From Mycolicibacterium grossiae (GTDB taxonomy: Bacteria > Actinomycetota > Actinomycetes > Mycobacteriales > Mycobacteriaceae), in contig NZ_CP043474.1 of the NCBI RefSeq assembly GCF_008329645.1, forward strand, positions 4,650,001 to 4,714,000: a stretch of DNA of 64,000 nt. The letters run 5' to 3'. The position numbers were made by a program, and so were the translations under genes. Positions 35,695 to 44,316 of the stretch are shown here, in pieces; within the stretch, counting starts at the first letter, position 1; each line of letters begins with the position of its first letter. Under the pieces are notes generated by a model. The model was not told the origin of the DNA. It ran no database searches and saw only the letters and a list, made by a program, of their open reading frames with translations.

Positions 35695-36450
35695 TCAGCG
35701 TCCGTTCCGCGCCTCGGCGATCGCCTGCTCGCGGGCCTGGCGTTCCTGGGTGGGTGTGATGCCGTTGGTGAAGCGGTTGTTCAGGACGTGGGATGCGCTG
35801 AGGGACGGCTCGGCGTCGGCGTAGGACTGGACCTCGGCGAGGCTGAGGTTCTGCAGTTCGGTGGGGCGCGGGAGGTTGGCACCGAGGGCACCGCCGAGTT
35901 TGGAGACGCGGCTGTCGAGGGTGTTGCGGAGGGATACGAGTTCGGCGAGGGTGTCGGCGACGGTGGCGTGGTTGACGGCGTAGTGGTCGACGACGTCGTT
36001 CCAGCGTGCTTCCCAGGCGCGCATGACGACGGCCTTGGCGAGGATGGTGTCGCCGGAGAGTTCGGCGGTGCCGAGGAGTTTGGCGGCGGCCTCGTCGTTG
36101 TCGAGCTTGGAGGCGCGGTCGACGGCGTCGCGGAAGGACACGGCGTCGGCGCCGGCGGAGTCGGCTGCGGTGCCGAACACCTGTCGCTCGAGTTTGTTGT
36201 AGCGGGTGACGAGGGTGTCGAAGTCGGCCTGCTGGAGGCGGGCGATCTCGGTCTTGGTGTTGACCCAGGCCCGAGCGATGAGCTGTTGCTTGCCGAGTTC
36301 ACTGAGGCTGATGTCGCCGCGGACGTCGTCGCACGCCTTGGTGTAGGCGGCCTTGAGGTCGATGATCTGCTGCCGGTGCGAGGTGCTGGTGGCTGCGGCG
36401 CCGACGTCGTTACTCGTTGCCCGGATGGCTTCGTTTAGCCAGTTGCTCAC
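35695..36450 (-). CDS. All-helical protein of unknown function, possible virion or assembly protein
   Basis: 251 aa from GTG 36450 (GAGAGG just upstream); a start at 36546 lacks a ribosome site. The protein is polar, Ala-rich and predicted almost entirely helical, with no cysteine and no known motif. It lies immediately upstream of the tape-measure gene on the same strand. That position and composition would suit a scaffold, chaperone or size-determining protein, but this is inference. Its start overlaps the previous gene by 41 bases. Confidence 0.65.
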   Translation of the reverse strand: MSNWLNEAIRATSNDVGAAATSTSHRQQIIDLKAAYTKACDDVRGDISLSELGKQQLIARAWVNTKTEIARLQQADFDTLVTRYNKLERQVFGTAADSAGADAVSFRDAVDRASKLDNDEAAAKLLGTAELSGDTILAKAVVMRAWEARWNDVVDHYAVNHATVADTLAELVSLRNTLDSRVSKLGGALGANLPRPTELQNLSLAEVQSYADAEPSLSASHVLNNRFTNGITPTQERQAREQAIAEARNGR

Positions 36451-36808
36451 GGTGGTCCTCTCGTCGCTGCTGGGCGTGGGCGAGAACCCGGTCCCGAGGG
36501 AACCAGTACGCTCGACCACCGCTGCGATGAGTGCCGTAAAGCTCACGCGCGATGCGTCTTACGTGCCGTTCCGAGCATCCGATGAGCACGGCCGCTTCGG
36601 ATGTTCGGACCAGGTCCTCGCTCACTGTCGACTCTGCTGCATTGTCGGAGGTGTTGCGAGTAGCGGACATTGGATCGGACATGGTGTAGAGCCAGCGGTG
36701 TGCGTACCGGACTTCGGCGGGTACGGCGCCGTGTCGGTCGGCCATGAGGCTGCTGACGGCCCAGAGGAGGACGGGCACCATGTCTTGGGGGATGCGGGGT
36801 CCGGTCAC
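36410..36808 (-). CDS. Small helix-turn-helix DNA-binding protein
   Basis: 132 aa from GTG 36808, which shares one base with the whiB stop (TAGTG). The C-terminal half has an HTH of the excisionase/MerR-like kind: VRTSEAAVLIGCSERHVRR, then a wing GTHRSGGRAYWFPRDRV. The N-terminal half (RIPQDMVPVLLWAVSSLM) is hydrophobic/helical. Probably a regulator or small terminase-like DNA binder; no decisive motif. Confidence 0.7.
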   Translation of the reverse strand: MTGPRIPQDMVPVLLWAVSSLMADRHGAVPAEVRYAHRWLYTMSDPMSATRNTSDNAAESTVSEDLVRTSEAAVLIGCSERHVRRIARELYGTHRSGGRAYWFPRDRVLAHAQQRREDHREQLAKRSHPGNE

Positions 36809-37107
36809 TAGGCGACGTCCACCGCCTTGGGTCGGCCGCCTGCGGAGGGCACGTTCAATCGGCCGGCGATGACGCCCTTGGGCCGCTGCGACGGTCGGAG
36901 GCTGACGAACCACTCACCGCACGCCTCGAGCGATGGGCAGGCCAAGCACAAGTGCAGCGCCGCCTCATACCGTTCTGCGACAACCGCTTTGTCCTCATCG
37001 GACTCGCCGGCATCGAAGAGATGCGACCGGCCGCGGCACCGAGCGCCGGGTAACTTTGGCGCGCCAGCGAGGGCCAGCAGCAGGCCGGCGCCGTAGCCCG
37101 CGCTCAT
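36808..37107 (-). CDS. WhiB-like iron-sulfur regulator
   Basis: 99 aa, start ATG 37107 in an ATGA overlap. The four cluster-binding cysteines are Cys24, Cys54, Cys57 and Cys63 (C-x29-C-x2-C-x5-C), with the Trp-containing GEWFV after the last. The usual GVWGG turn is replaced by KGVIAGR, as in phage-borne WhiB proteins such as that of mycobacteriophage TM4. Likely modulates host or element transcription. Confidence 0.85.
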   Translation of the reverse strand: MSAGYGAGLLLALAGAPKLPGARCRGRSHLFDAGESDEDKAVVAERYEAALHLCLACPSLEACGEWFVSLRPSQRPKGVIAGRLNVPSAGGRPKAVDVA

Positions 37108-37343
37108 ACGGCAGCCCTCCAATCGAAGCTCCACGTGGTGAACACGTCCGGGTCGAGAGGGGTCGGGAAGACGACGAGAAAGTCGGTGAGCGACAGGGTT
37201 TCGCCCTGCATGTCGACCAACCACTCCTTCCCATCCCGGCCGACGATGGGGAACACGTCCTCGCCGCTGTCGATCCAGTCCTGACGGGTGCCGGTCTTGT
37301 ACTTGACGATCACGTGCGTCGGGTCGACCTCGAAAAGCGTCAC
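37104..37343 (-). CDS. Small hypothetical protein
   Basis: 79 aa between two 4-base overlaps (start ATG 37343, stop overlapping the whiB start), so clearly part of the operon. Sequence: MTLFEVDPTHVIVKYKTGTR, then a beta-rich middle and LSLTDFLVVFPTP. No known family. Acidic, no cysteines. Confidence 0.7.
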   Translation of the reverse strand: MTLFEVDPTHVIVKYKTGTRQDWIDSGEDVFPIVGRDGKEWLVDMQGETLSLTDFLVVFPTPLDPDVFTTWSFDWRAAV

Positions 37344-38395
37344 ACTGCCTCCTTGCGGCGCGGCATCGACGCCGGAGACGGGCGACCGGAGGCCGGCGTC
37401 GGGGACGGTGCTGATAGCGCGGCAAGCTGTTCGTCCGTAGCCTCAACAAACCCTTCGAGGGGGTCGCCCGTCACGGGCATGCCGTCGCCGCCCAGAGTCT
37501 TGTGAAGCTCGGACACCAGTGTCAGCAGCACGCCCACGGAGATGCGGTCCTCCGTCTTGAAGCGGTCGGCTGCCTTATCCCACCGCGGATCCATGCGCAG
37601 ACGGTCGACGGCCTTCAGCAGCTCGAGTGCTTCACCGACGTTGCGGCGGAACGCCGTCGGGATCTGCACCTTGCGCCCCGACTCCGACTCGGCCGCCACC
37701 TCGACCGGCTTCGGCGGGGACACCTTGTCGATGAACGTCGTCAGCTTCCCCACCGCGTCGCGGATTACGTCGACCTTCTCCCGCACCGCGTCGCCGTCGA
37801 CCTCGGCCGGGTCCAAGCCGTCGATTGCCATCACCATGCCGTCCAGGCGCGGGGCGATGCGCTCCACCACCTTCCGCGGAGTGACCACCGGCGCCGACTT
37901 GGGCTTCGACTTCTCCCGCTTGAACGATTTCCCGTCCACCGTCGTGATCGTCTCCGACGGCGGCAACACCTCCACCGCGGCGTCCGACGATGAGGTGTCC
38001 AACTCCTGGACACCTGCATCGGGGCCAGGTGTCCAACCACTGGACACCTGCGAAAGATCGTTCGCCACAGTCGACTTCGACACACCCGTCACCGACGCGA
38101 TCGCCCGCGTCGACATGCCCTCACCCGCCAGGTACGCCACCACCTCCAGGCGGTCCTCCCCCGGCAATTGCAGCCGGCCGCCCAGCGCGTCCATCAGATA
38201 CGCCGGCCACGACTTGTACCCCAACGCCTCATGGATGCGGCCCTGCTTGGCCTCCTCCACCAGCTCGGCCACCTTCACCAGCTGCGCACGCGCACTCTCG
38301 GCCAGACGACGGATACGACCGTCCAGCCGCTCCGCATCTTCCCGACCCAACATCACCACGACGTCGTGCGCCTCGGTGGTCACCACTTCACTCAT
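37340..38395 (-). CDS. ParB/HTH-like DNA-binding protein, probable replication or partition factor
   Basis: 351 aa, ATG 38395 with AAGGAG upstream. N-terminal helical region with HEALGYKSWPAYLMDAL followed by an HTH (MSTRAIASVTGVSKSTVANDL, about residues 94-114) of the sort found in actinobacterial plasmid and phage ParB-like or replication proteins. A long Pro/Ser/Lys linker and a helical C-terminus follow. The ParB CTPase box is not evident, so true partition activity is uncertain. Confidence 0.7.
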   Translation of the reverse strand: MSEVVTTEAHDVVVMLGREDAERLDGRIRRLAESARAQLVKVAELVEEAKQGRIHEALGYKSWPAYLMDALGGRLQLPGEDRLEVVAYLAGEGMSTRAIASVTGVSKSTVANDLSQVSSGWTPGPDAGVQELDTSSSDAAVEVLPPSETITTVDGKSFKREKSKPKSAPVVTPRKVVERIAPRLDGMVMAIDGLDPAEVDGDAVREKVDVIRDAVGKLTTFIDKVSPPKPVEVAAESESGRKVQIPTAFRRNVGEALELLKAVDRLRMDPRWDKAADRFKTEDRISVGVLLTLVSELHKTLGGDGMPVTGDPLEGFVEATDEQLAALSAPSPTPASGRPSPASMPRRKEAV

Positions 38396-38413
38396 GCCTC
38401 TTGTTCTCCTTGA

Positions 38414-38920
38414 CTAGTTGTATTCCTGGAAGGGATCCGAACCCGCGCCACGCCACCTCGGGTGGTCCGGCACCGACGTCGGGTGGTCACCTTCTCCTGG
38501 CCTGTCCTTGCCTGGCCTGTCCTGTCCTGTGTTGTCCCAAGGGACGTCCCCGGGGACAGTCCCGGGGACGGCAGCACCATCACCCTTCTTCTGAGCGCGC
38601 TGACGAGCCTTCTTCTGCCGCTCCCGCGCCCGCATGTTCTCGAGTGCCACCAGCTGGTCCTTCGACGTCTGCGTCACCACGTAGTCGGTGATCAGCCAGC
38701 CCTTCTCAAGCGGTTGCCAGAGACCGGCGGCCACCATGGCCTGGACGCTCTTCGCGGCGAAGTTGGGGATGAGGCCCAGGTCTTCGGGTTCGATCACCCC
38801 GTCGGTGCGGTTGGTAACTGACCACACCAACGAGGTGATGAACGCCCGGAAGTGCGCGTCGTTCAGCCGCTGCAGACGCCTGTCCTGCAGCCACCGATCG
38901 GGGATCCGCGCGTCAGTCAT
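38414..38920 (-). CDS. Replisome organiser-like phage protein
   Basis: 168 aa. The N-terminus (ARIPDRWLQDRRLQRLNDAHFRAFI) with the following winged-helix-like part (NRTDGVIEPEDLGLIPN...VAAGLWQPLEKGWLITDYV) resembles phage replication initiator/replisome organiser N-domains. A basic Lys/Arg helix and a Pro/Gly-rich disordered tail follow. In satellites and phages such proteins load host replication machinery at the origin. The origin itself is not identified. Confidence 0.7.
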   Translation of the reverse strand: MTDARIPDRWLQDRRLQRLNDAHFRAFITSLVWSVTNRTDGVIEPEDLGLIPNFAAKSVQAMVAAGLWQPLEKGWLITDYVVTQTSKDQLVALENMRARERQKKARQRAQKKGDGAAVPGTVPGDVPWDNTGQDRPGKDRPGEGDHPTSVPDHPRWRGAGSDPFQEYN

Positions 38921-39106
38921 CTACTCGTCGGCCTCCCCACGGGCGTCCTCGGCGGCCCGGACCCGTTCGGCGTGGGCGGCGAAGTGGACGACGGGCTTGC
39001 CGGTCACCAGGTTGGTGCACTGGGTCCCGGCCGGCGCGTCGCAGAACCCGCAGTCGACGGTGAAGGGGTCGACCGCCGAGAACGGCTGATACCGGCGGCG
39101 CCCCAC
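38921..39106 (-). CDS. Small zinc-finger protein
   Basis: 61 aa, start GTG 39106 sharing a base with the preceding stop. Cys19, Cys22, Cys30 and His41/His45 (DCGFCDAPAGTQC ... HFAAH) form a C-x2-C-x7-C-x10-H-x3-H site like the small zinc fingers common in actinophage early regions. Likely DNA or protein binding. Confidence 0.75.
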   Translation of the reverse strand: MGRRRYQPFSAVDPFTVDCGFCDAPAGTQCTNLVTGKPVVHFAAHAERVRAAEDARGEADE

Positions 39107-39249
39107 TAGGACTTCTTCCCGTAGCCGGACGCCAGTGCCTTCGCGAGGATCTTCTGCAGCTCCGCGGGGAGGCCAGGGGCATGCGCGTGCCGGGGGTCGA
39201 CGGTCTTGCCGTTCGAATCCCGGCGACCGCGGGGGTTGGGTACAGTCAC
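39106..39249 (-). CDS. Very small basic protein
   Basis: 47 aa: VTVPNPRGRRDSNGK to the end SGYGKKS. GTG 39249; the stop TAG overlaps the next gene's GTG by one base. Charge is strongly positive, and LPAELQKILAKALASGYG looks like an amphipathic helix. Tight packing with neighbours is the main support. Confidence 0.55.
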   Translation of the reverse strand: MTVPNPRGRRDSNGKTVDPRHAHAPGLPAELQKILAKALASGYGKKS

Positions 39250-39256
39250 TAGTGAC

Positions 39257-39430
39257 TCACTCTCTTGCTGATGGTTGGGTCCGCACGGCCCTCGCCCAGC
39301 GCGCCAACGCTGGATCTCGCGGGGGCCGCGTTCGCATATTCGTTCGCATGTCCTCGGTGCGGTCGTCGTCGACGAGCTGCATGTCCTCGATGACGTCCCG
39401 GTCCAGTTGCGTGGTGTGCGGGTGAGACAT
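39257..39430 (-). CDS. Short hypothetical protein
   Basis: 57 aa, starting MSHPHTTQLDRDVIEDMQL at ATG 39430, one base overlapped with the excisionase stop. Acidic N-terminus, basic C-terminus (RWARAVRTQPSARE). No family. Placed directly after xis in the early operon. Confidence 0.5.
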   Translation of the reverse strand: MSHPHTTQLDRDVIEDMQLVDDDRTEDMRTNMRTRPPRDPALARWARAVRTQPSARE

Positions 39431-39672
39431 CAGGCTGCGTCTCCGCCGCCGCGCTGATCGGCTGCCGCCTGTTCCTGCTGTTCGATCCAACGGCGCACCG
39501 CACCTCGGCGGTAGACCCGCCGGCCCTGCAGCTTGAAGCTCGGCGGACCGACTCCGGTGCTGTCCCAATACCTCACCGAGCCCTGCGGTGCTCCTGTCAT
39601 ACGAGCTACCTCGGGCACTCGGATGATGTCGTCGTCGTCATCCCGCTCGACGGCCTCGCGTACTTCGCCCAT
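39430..39672 (-). CDS. xis: Excisionase-like winged HTH protein
   Basis: 80 aa from ATG 39672 with AGAGGAG upstream. IIRVPEVARMTGAPQGSVRYW followed by a wing (GRRVYRRGAVRRWIEQQ) is a MerR/AlpA-type HTH, standard for actinobacterial excisionases and directionality factors. It is the first gene of the leftward operon, divergent from the repressor and integrase. A longer start at 39711 or beyond is possible but poorly placed for a ribosome site. Confidence 0.8.
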   Translation of the reverse strand: MGEVREAVERDDDDDIIRVPEVARMTGAPQGSVRYWDSTGVGPPSFKLQGRRVYRRGAVRRWIEQQEQAAADQRGGGDAA

Positions 39673-39778
39673 CCACCACTCCTCTCGCTTGAGATGCTTG
39701 CGGCGCATCCTCATGCTGCATCCGCATGACCATTGTGGGGCTTGTTTGATGTGCGCGTCAAGCATTACGATGTGCCAC
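39673..39778. promoter_or_regulatory. Divergent control region between xis and the repressor
   Basis: A rightward promoter is visible: TTGTTT (39742-39747), 18-base spacer, TACGAT (39766-39771), giving a start at about 39779, the G of the repressor GTG. On the xis side there is a direct repeat GCATCCTCATG/GCATCCGCATG (39705 and 39718, 13-base period) and a GATGC...GCATC inverted repeat just before; GATGTGC occurs twice around the promoter (39748, 39769). These are candidate repressor operators. Confidence 0.6.
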
Positions 39779-40474
39779 GTGCAAGACAGCGCGGCTGACC
39801 CCCTGCAGGCTGAAGCAGCGTTTGGGCAGCGCGTGCGGGCACATCGCCAGCAGCGCAAGTGGACTCAACGAAGACTTGCCGATCTGATCGGCGTTGACGC
39901 CTCTGCGGTTTCTCGAATCGAGCAAGGCGTACGCGCCGTTCGGCTCGGTGAAGCTGCGTCAATCGCGAAAGCACTGGACGTCGATCTCGACCGATTGGTA
40001 TTCGGCGGCGCTGTACCGCCGGAGGAGTGGCTCCGGAAATCCAGGGAAGCCGCCAATAGCAGCATGCATGTCGCTCGAGCGGCGGCGGTCGAGATGGCCG
40101 ACGCTTACCTTGAGATTGCCGAGGCTCTCAGCAAGCATCCGTCGCTTTTCGAGACGTTCGATGACGGCAACTCGAAATGGGTGCCGAAAACGGTCGACGA
40201 ATACTTCGCTTGGGTCCTACAGCGGATCGAACGCATCTATGACAACGACCCAAATAATTCGGCACGGGCCTTCACGACGGACGGCGAACTTGCCATCAAG
40301 ATCACCGCTCTTATTGAAGCGATGATGAATGGCGTAATTACTGATATTCCGTTCCCCGAGAGCGAAGTCGACCTCACCGATGAGGAAGAAGCCGCGGCGC
40401 TGGGGCGCGGCCTGCAAGGTTTAATTCCGCGAGACACCGACCACCCTGGGGGCGGTGATGGCGCAGACACGTAA
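39779..40474 (+). CDS. XRE-family phage repressor
   Basis: 231 aa from GTG 39779. The N-terminal HTH is FGQRVRAHRQQRKWTQRRLADLIGVDASAVSRIEQG, a classic cI/Cro-like fold. The C-terminal two thirds are helical and acidic, without an autoproteolysis Ser-Lys motif, so SOS cleavage of the LexA kind is not evident. GTG 39779 is preferred to ATG 39770 because the -10 TACGAT overlaps that ATG; a leaderless mRNA would start at 39779. The gene overlaps int by 17 bases. Confidence 0.85.
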   Translation: MQDSAADPLQAEAAFGQRVRAHRQQRKWTQRRLADLIGVDASAVSRIEQGVRAVRLGEAASIAKALDVDLDRLVFGGAVPPEEWLRKSREAANSSMHVARAAAVEMADAYLEIAEALSKHPSLFETFDDGNSKWVPKTVDEYFAWVLQRIERIYDNDPNNSARAFTTDGELAIKITALIEAMMNGVITDIPFPESEVDLTDEEEAAALGRGLQGLIPRDTDHPGGGDGADT

Positions 40475-41636
40475 CCGCCGCGCCGGGGTTGAGGACCGGT
40501 GGAACAAGACCGTCCGCGTGGACGGCAAGTTGCAGACGGTGCCGAGTAAGTCGCACGGAGTCGGGCTCCGTTGGCGTGCCCGCTATGTCGACGACACGGG
40601 GCGCGAGCATGCGAAGGGCTTCAGTCGAAAGGTCGACGCGCAGCGGTGGATTGATGAGTTCACTGCCGCAGTGGTGACGGGTCAGTACGTCGACCCGAAG
40701 GCCGGGCGCATCACTTTCCGTGAGTACGCGGAGCGGTGGCGGGAGATTCAGGTTCAGCGACCCAGCTCCCGGGCGCATGTCGAGACGATGTTGCGCAGAC
40801 ACGCGTACCCGACGCTGGGGGCGCGACCCCTGTCGTCGATCCTTCCAAGCGACATTCAGGCGTGGGTGAGGAGCCTTGACCTCGCGCCGGCGACCGTCGG
40901 GGTGGTGCACGGCGTGGTGTCGACCATCATGAAGTCGGCCATCCGTGACCGTCGCATCGTCGCGAATCCGTGCGAGGGAACGAAGCTGCCGAAGAGGGAA
41001 CGGACGCAGATCGAGCCGTTAACCACCGACCAGGTGTACGCGGTGCGCGACGCGCTCCCGGGGTCGTTGCAAGCTTTGGTGACGCTGGCGGCCGGCACGG
41101 GCATGCGGCAGGGCGAGTGCTTCGGCCTGACCGTCGACCGAGTCAAGTTCCTCGAGCGCACGGTGAAGGTGGATCGGCAACTGGTCACGGTGTCGGGCAC
41201 CGCGCCGACGCTCGGACCGCCGAAGACCGACGCCAGCGACCGGACGATCCCGCTACCCACCGTGGTGGTCGACGCGCTCGCTGCTCACCTGGCGGCGTTC
41301 CCGGCCGGCGACGACGGACTGATCTTCACCCTGTCGGGCAAGCCCATCGGCCGGTCGGCGTTCGGCCACAAGTGGCGTCGCGCCGTCAAGACCGCGGGGT
41401 TGCCAAAGGGCACCGGCTTTCATTCGCTGCGGCACTACTACGCGAGCTTGCTGATCCGTCACGGAGAGAGTGTCAAGACGGTGCAGGCCCGCCTCGGGCA
41501 CGCCAGTGCGGTCGAAACGTTGGACACCTACTCGCACTTGTGGCCGGACTCCGATGACCGCACACGCGATGCCATCGACACGGTGCTCGGTGCCGCTGCG
41601 GACGAACTGCGGACGGGCGGGGTGGCTGCGGAGTGA
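40458..41636 (+). CDS. int: Tyrosine integrase
   Basis: 392 aa from ATG 40458 (GTG 40455 is adjacent). N-terminal AP2-like arm-binding region, SAM-like core-binding domain (about 85-180) and catalytic domain with Arg217 (GTGMRQGE), HSLRH (His322, Arg325), His348 (LGH) and the nucleophile Tyr358 (LDTYSHLW), so all key residues are present. The stop lies 20 bases before the attR core. Overlap with the repressor gene implies joint transcription. Confidence 0.95.
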   Translation: MAQTRNRRAGVEDRWNKTVRVDGKLQTVPSKSHGVGLRWRARYVDDTGREHAKGFSRKVDAQRWIDEFTAAVVTGQYVDPKAGRITFREYAERWREIQVQRPSSRAHVETMLRRHAYPTLGARPLSSILPSDIQAWVRSLDLAPATVGVVHGVVSTIMKSAIRDRRIVANPCEGTKLPKRERTQIEPLTTDQVYAVRDALPGSLQALVTLAAGTGMRQGECFGLTVDRVKFLERTVKVDRQLVTVSGTAPTLGPPKTDASDRTIPLPTVVVDALAAHLAAFPAGDDGLIFTLSGKPIGRSAFGHKWRRAVKTAGLPKGTGFHSLRHYYASLLIRHGESVKTVQARLGHASAVETLDTYSHLWPDSDDRTRDAIDTVLGAAADELRTGGVAAE

Positions 41637-41656
41637 AGGTGCAGCTAGACGCGTCG

Positions 41657-42072
<416 letters not shown>

Positions 42073-42075
42073 CGA

Positions 42076-43632
42076 TCAGGCTACTCCAATCCGCCGCAGG
42101 ACCATGACGTTGTCGACGAGGTCGACATGCCCACCGTCGGGTCCGGTGGCCTGGCGGGTGACGGCCTCCACCCGCACCCGGTCCCACTGCTCGTCCGGCA
42201 GGTCGAGGCCGGCCAGCACCTCCTCGGGCGCGGGGAACGGGTGGTCGTGGTGGGTCATCGTGGATCCCGGCGGCATGCCGCCGTGGTCCACGATCACCAG
42301 GTGACCGCCGGGCGACACGGCGGCCGCGGCAGCGCGCAGGATCGTCGGTCGTTCCAGGCGCACCGTCGAGTGCAGGAACTGCGCGGACACCAGGTCGAAC
42401 GTCCCGTCGGGGAAGCCGTCGGACAGGTCGTACTGGGCGAAGTCGATGCCGTCGGCGACCCCGCGGGCCTGCGCCTCGGCCCGTGCCCGCGCCAGGGCGG
42501 TCTCGGAGATGTCGACGGCGGTGACGTGCCAGCCGCGCTCGGCGAGCCACACCGCGTCGCCACCCTCGCCGCACCCGAGGTCCAGTGCCCGGCCGGCGGG
42601 CAGGTCCTCGACCACGGTCGCCAGCTGGGGGTTCACCCGGCCGCTCCAGACCTTCTCCCGCGCCCCGTAGTGCCGCTCCCAGTGCTCTTGGGCCGGTACG
42701 GCCACGGTGGGCCACGGCGGCACCGGCAGCCCGACGTCCTCGCCGGCGAGCGTCTGCACCACCGCCGCCGCGGCCAGGCTTCCCGATGCCACCGCGGCAG
42801 CGACCTGCGGAAGCTGCGCGGCGAGGTCGCCGGCGGCGAACAGGCCCGGCACCGACGTGCGCCCGAACTCGTCGACGTGCAGAGCGTCGAGCGCGAGCGG
42901 GCTCGGCCGGACCGCGGCGCCGAGCTGCGCGGAAAGCGACGAGCGCTGGTGCAGCGTCGTGGCGACCAGCGCCGCACGGCGCTCGAGCACGCCGCCGTCG
43001 GCGAATTCGACGGCGGTCAGCACGCCATCGGAGGAGGCAAACCGGGTGACGGCGCGATCGTCGGTCCCGATGCCCGCGGCCGCCAGGGCAGTGCGCGCCT
43101 CGTCGGACAGGTCGCCGCCGTTCGGCAGCACCACGACGTCGTCGGTCCAGCCGCGGATCATCAGCGCCGAGTGCAGGGCGCGGTCCCCGGCGGCGACCAC
43201 CGCCACCGGCTGGTCGCGCACCTCCCACCCGTGACAGAACGGACAGTGGAACACCGAACGGCCCCAGAGCGGTTCGACCCCCGCGATCGCGGGCGGCCGG
43301 TACTCCAGGCCCGTGGCCAGCAGCACGGTGCGGGCGCGTTCGGTGCTGCCGTCGGCGAGCGCGACGGTGAAACCCCGGTGCCCGCCGATCACCTCGCCGC
43401 TCCGGACCTCGACGTCGGGGTAGGCGGCCACCTCGGCGCGACCGCGTGCGTACAGTTCGGCCGGCGGCCGGCCGTCGTGTCCGAGCAAGCCACCGATGCC
43501 GTGTGCCGACGCGTTGCTGGGCGCTCCCGCGTCCACCAGCAGCGTTCGACGCCGAGCCCGGCCCAGGACCAGCGCTGCGCTGAGACCCGCGGCGCCGCCG
43601 CCCACGACGATGCAATCCCATGTGTCGGTCAT
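42076..43632 (-). CDS. Fused FAD oxidoreductase (TrxR-like) and SAM-dependent methyltransferase
   Basis: 518 aa from ATG 43632. Residues 1-300 form a thioredoxin reductase-like flavoprotein: GGGAAGLSAAL for FAD, redox pair Cys130/Cys133 in CPFCHGWE, and GLFAAGDLA near 267. Residues about 315-518 form a class I methyltransferase with motif I LDLGCGEGGDAVWLAE (350-365) and AVDIS. Fusions of this type are known in mycobacteria; the substrate is unknown, and toxic metalloid or small-thiol chemistry would be a reasonable guess. The stop is 3-4 bases from rnpB, so the rnpB promoter must lie within this gene or the two share a transcript. Confidence 0.88.
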   Translation of the reverse strand: MTDTWDCIVVGGGAAGLSAALVLGRARRRTLLVDAGAPSNASAHGIGGLLGHDGRPPAELYARGRAEVAAYPDVEVRSGEVIGGHRGFTVALADGSTERARTVLLATGLEYRPPAIAGVEPLWGRSVFHCPFCHGWEVRDQPVAVVAAGDRALHSALMIRGWTDDVVVLPNGGDLSDEARTALAAAGIGTDDRAVTRFASSDGVLTAVEFADGGVLERRAALVATTLHQRSSLSAQLGAAVRPSPLALDALHVDEFGRTSVPGLFAAGDLAAQLPQVAAAVASGSLAAAAVVQTLAGEDVGLPVPPWPTVAVPAQEHWERHYGAREKVWSGRVNPQLATVVEDLPAGRALDLGCGEGGDAVWLAERGWHVTAVDISETALARARAEAQARGVADGIDFAQYDLSDGFPDGTFDLVSAQFLHSTVRLERPTILRAAAAAVSPGGHLVIVDHGGMPPGSTMTHHDHPFPAPEEVLAGLDLPDEQWDRVRVEAVTRQATGPDGGHVDLVDNVMVLRRIGVA

Positions 43633-43680
43633 GCCCTCGACCTTGCCCCCGGATGCGACCAGGTGCCAAGCTGTCTTGCC

Positions 43681-44316
43681 ATGCAGGCAAAGGACCGTAC
43701 CGCCGCACAGCACGACGCCGGACAGCACGCCGCCCGACAGCACGAAGCCCGACAGCACGACGACGTCGACGCCCGCGTCCGCCGCCGACTGCGCGAACTC
43801 CGCACGCAGCGCGGCATGACGCTCGAGGAGGTGGCGTCACGGGCCGACATCGACGTGTCGACGCTCAGCAGGCTGGAGTCCGGCAAGCGCCGGTTGGCCC
43901 TCGACCACCTACCGCGGCTGGCGTCGGCGCTGTCGGTCACCACCGACGACCTGATGCGGGCACCCGAAACGCCGGACCCGCGGGTGCGCGGGGCGTCGCA
44001 CACCGCCAACGGCGTGACCTTCTGGCCGCTGACCCGCAGCGGTCCGGCGGGCGGATTGCACGCCTACAAGATCCGCGTCAGCGCACGCCGCCGGACGCCT
44101 CCCGACGAACTACCCGTGCACGACGGCCAGGAGTGGCTCTACGTCATGTCCGGCAAGCTGCGGCTGCTGCTCGGCGAGCGCGACATGATCGTCAAACCCG
44201 GTGAAGCGGTGGAGTTCTCGACGTGGACGCCACACTGGTTCGGCACCGTCGACGGGCCGGTCGAGGCCGTGGCCATCTTCGGCCAGCACGGCGAGCGGGT
44301 GCACCTGCACACCTGA
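43681..44316 (+). CDS. XRE-cupin transcriptional regulator
   Basis: 211 aa, ATG 43681. The N-terminus carries a Gln-His-Asp/Glu-Ala-Arg repeat encoded by a 15-bp minisatellite (residues about 9-28). An HTH follows (LRTQRGMTLEEVASRADIDVSTLSRLESGKR), then a cupin with HDGQEWLYVMSGKLRLLLG and PHWFG. Divergent from the oxidoreductase-methyltransferase gene with 48 bases between starts, so it probably controls it. Confidence 0.88.
   Translation: MQAKDRTAAQHDAGQHAARQHEARQHDDVDARVRRRLRELRTQRGMTLEEVASRADIDVSTLSRLESGKRRLALDHLPRLASALSVTTDDLMRAPETPDPRVRGASHTANGVTFWPLTRSGPAGGLHAYKIRVSARRRTPPDELPVHDGQEWLYVMSGKLRLLLGERDMIVKPGEAVEFSTWTPHWFGTVDGPVEAVAIFGQHGERVHLHT
43706..43765 (+). repeat. Four 15-bp in-frame tandem repeats
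   Basis: Unit GACAGCACGNNGCCC at 43706, 43721, 43736 and 43751 with small differences, coding for QHDAG/QHAAR/QHEAR/QHDDV in the N-terminus of the XRE-cupin regulator. Copy number could vary between strains. Confidence 0.8.

Noticed and set aside
43633..43758. N-terminal extension of the oxidoreductase-methyltransferase
   Set aside because: The added residues (LSGFVLSGGVLSG) are the antisense of the regulator's minisatellite; ATG 43632 begins right before the FAD motif.
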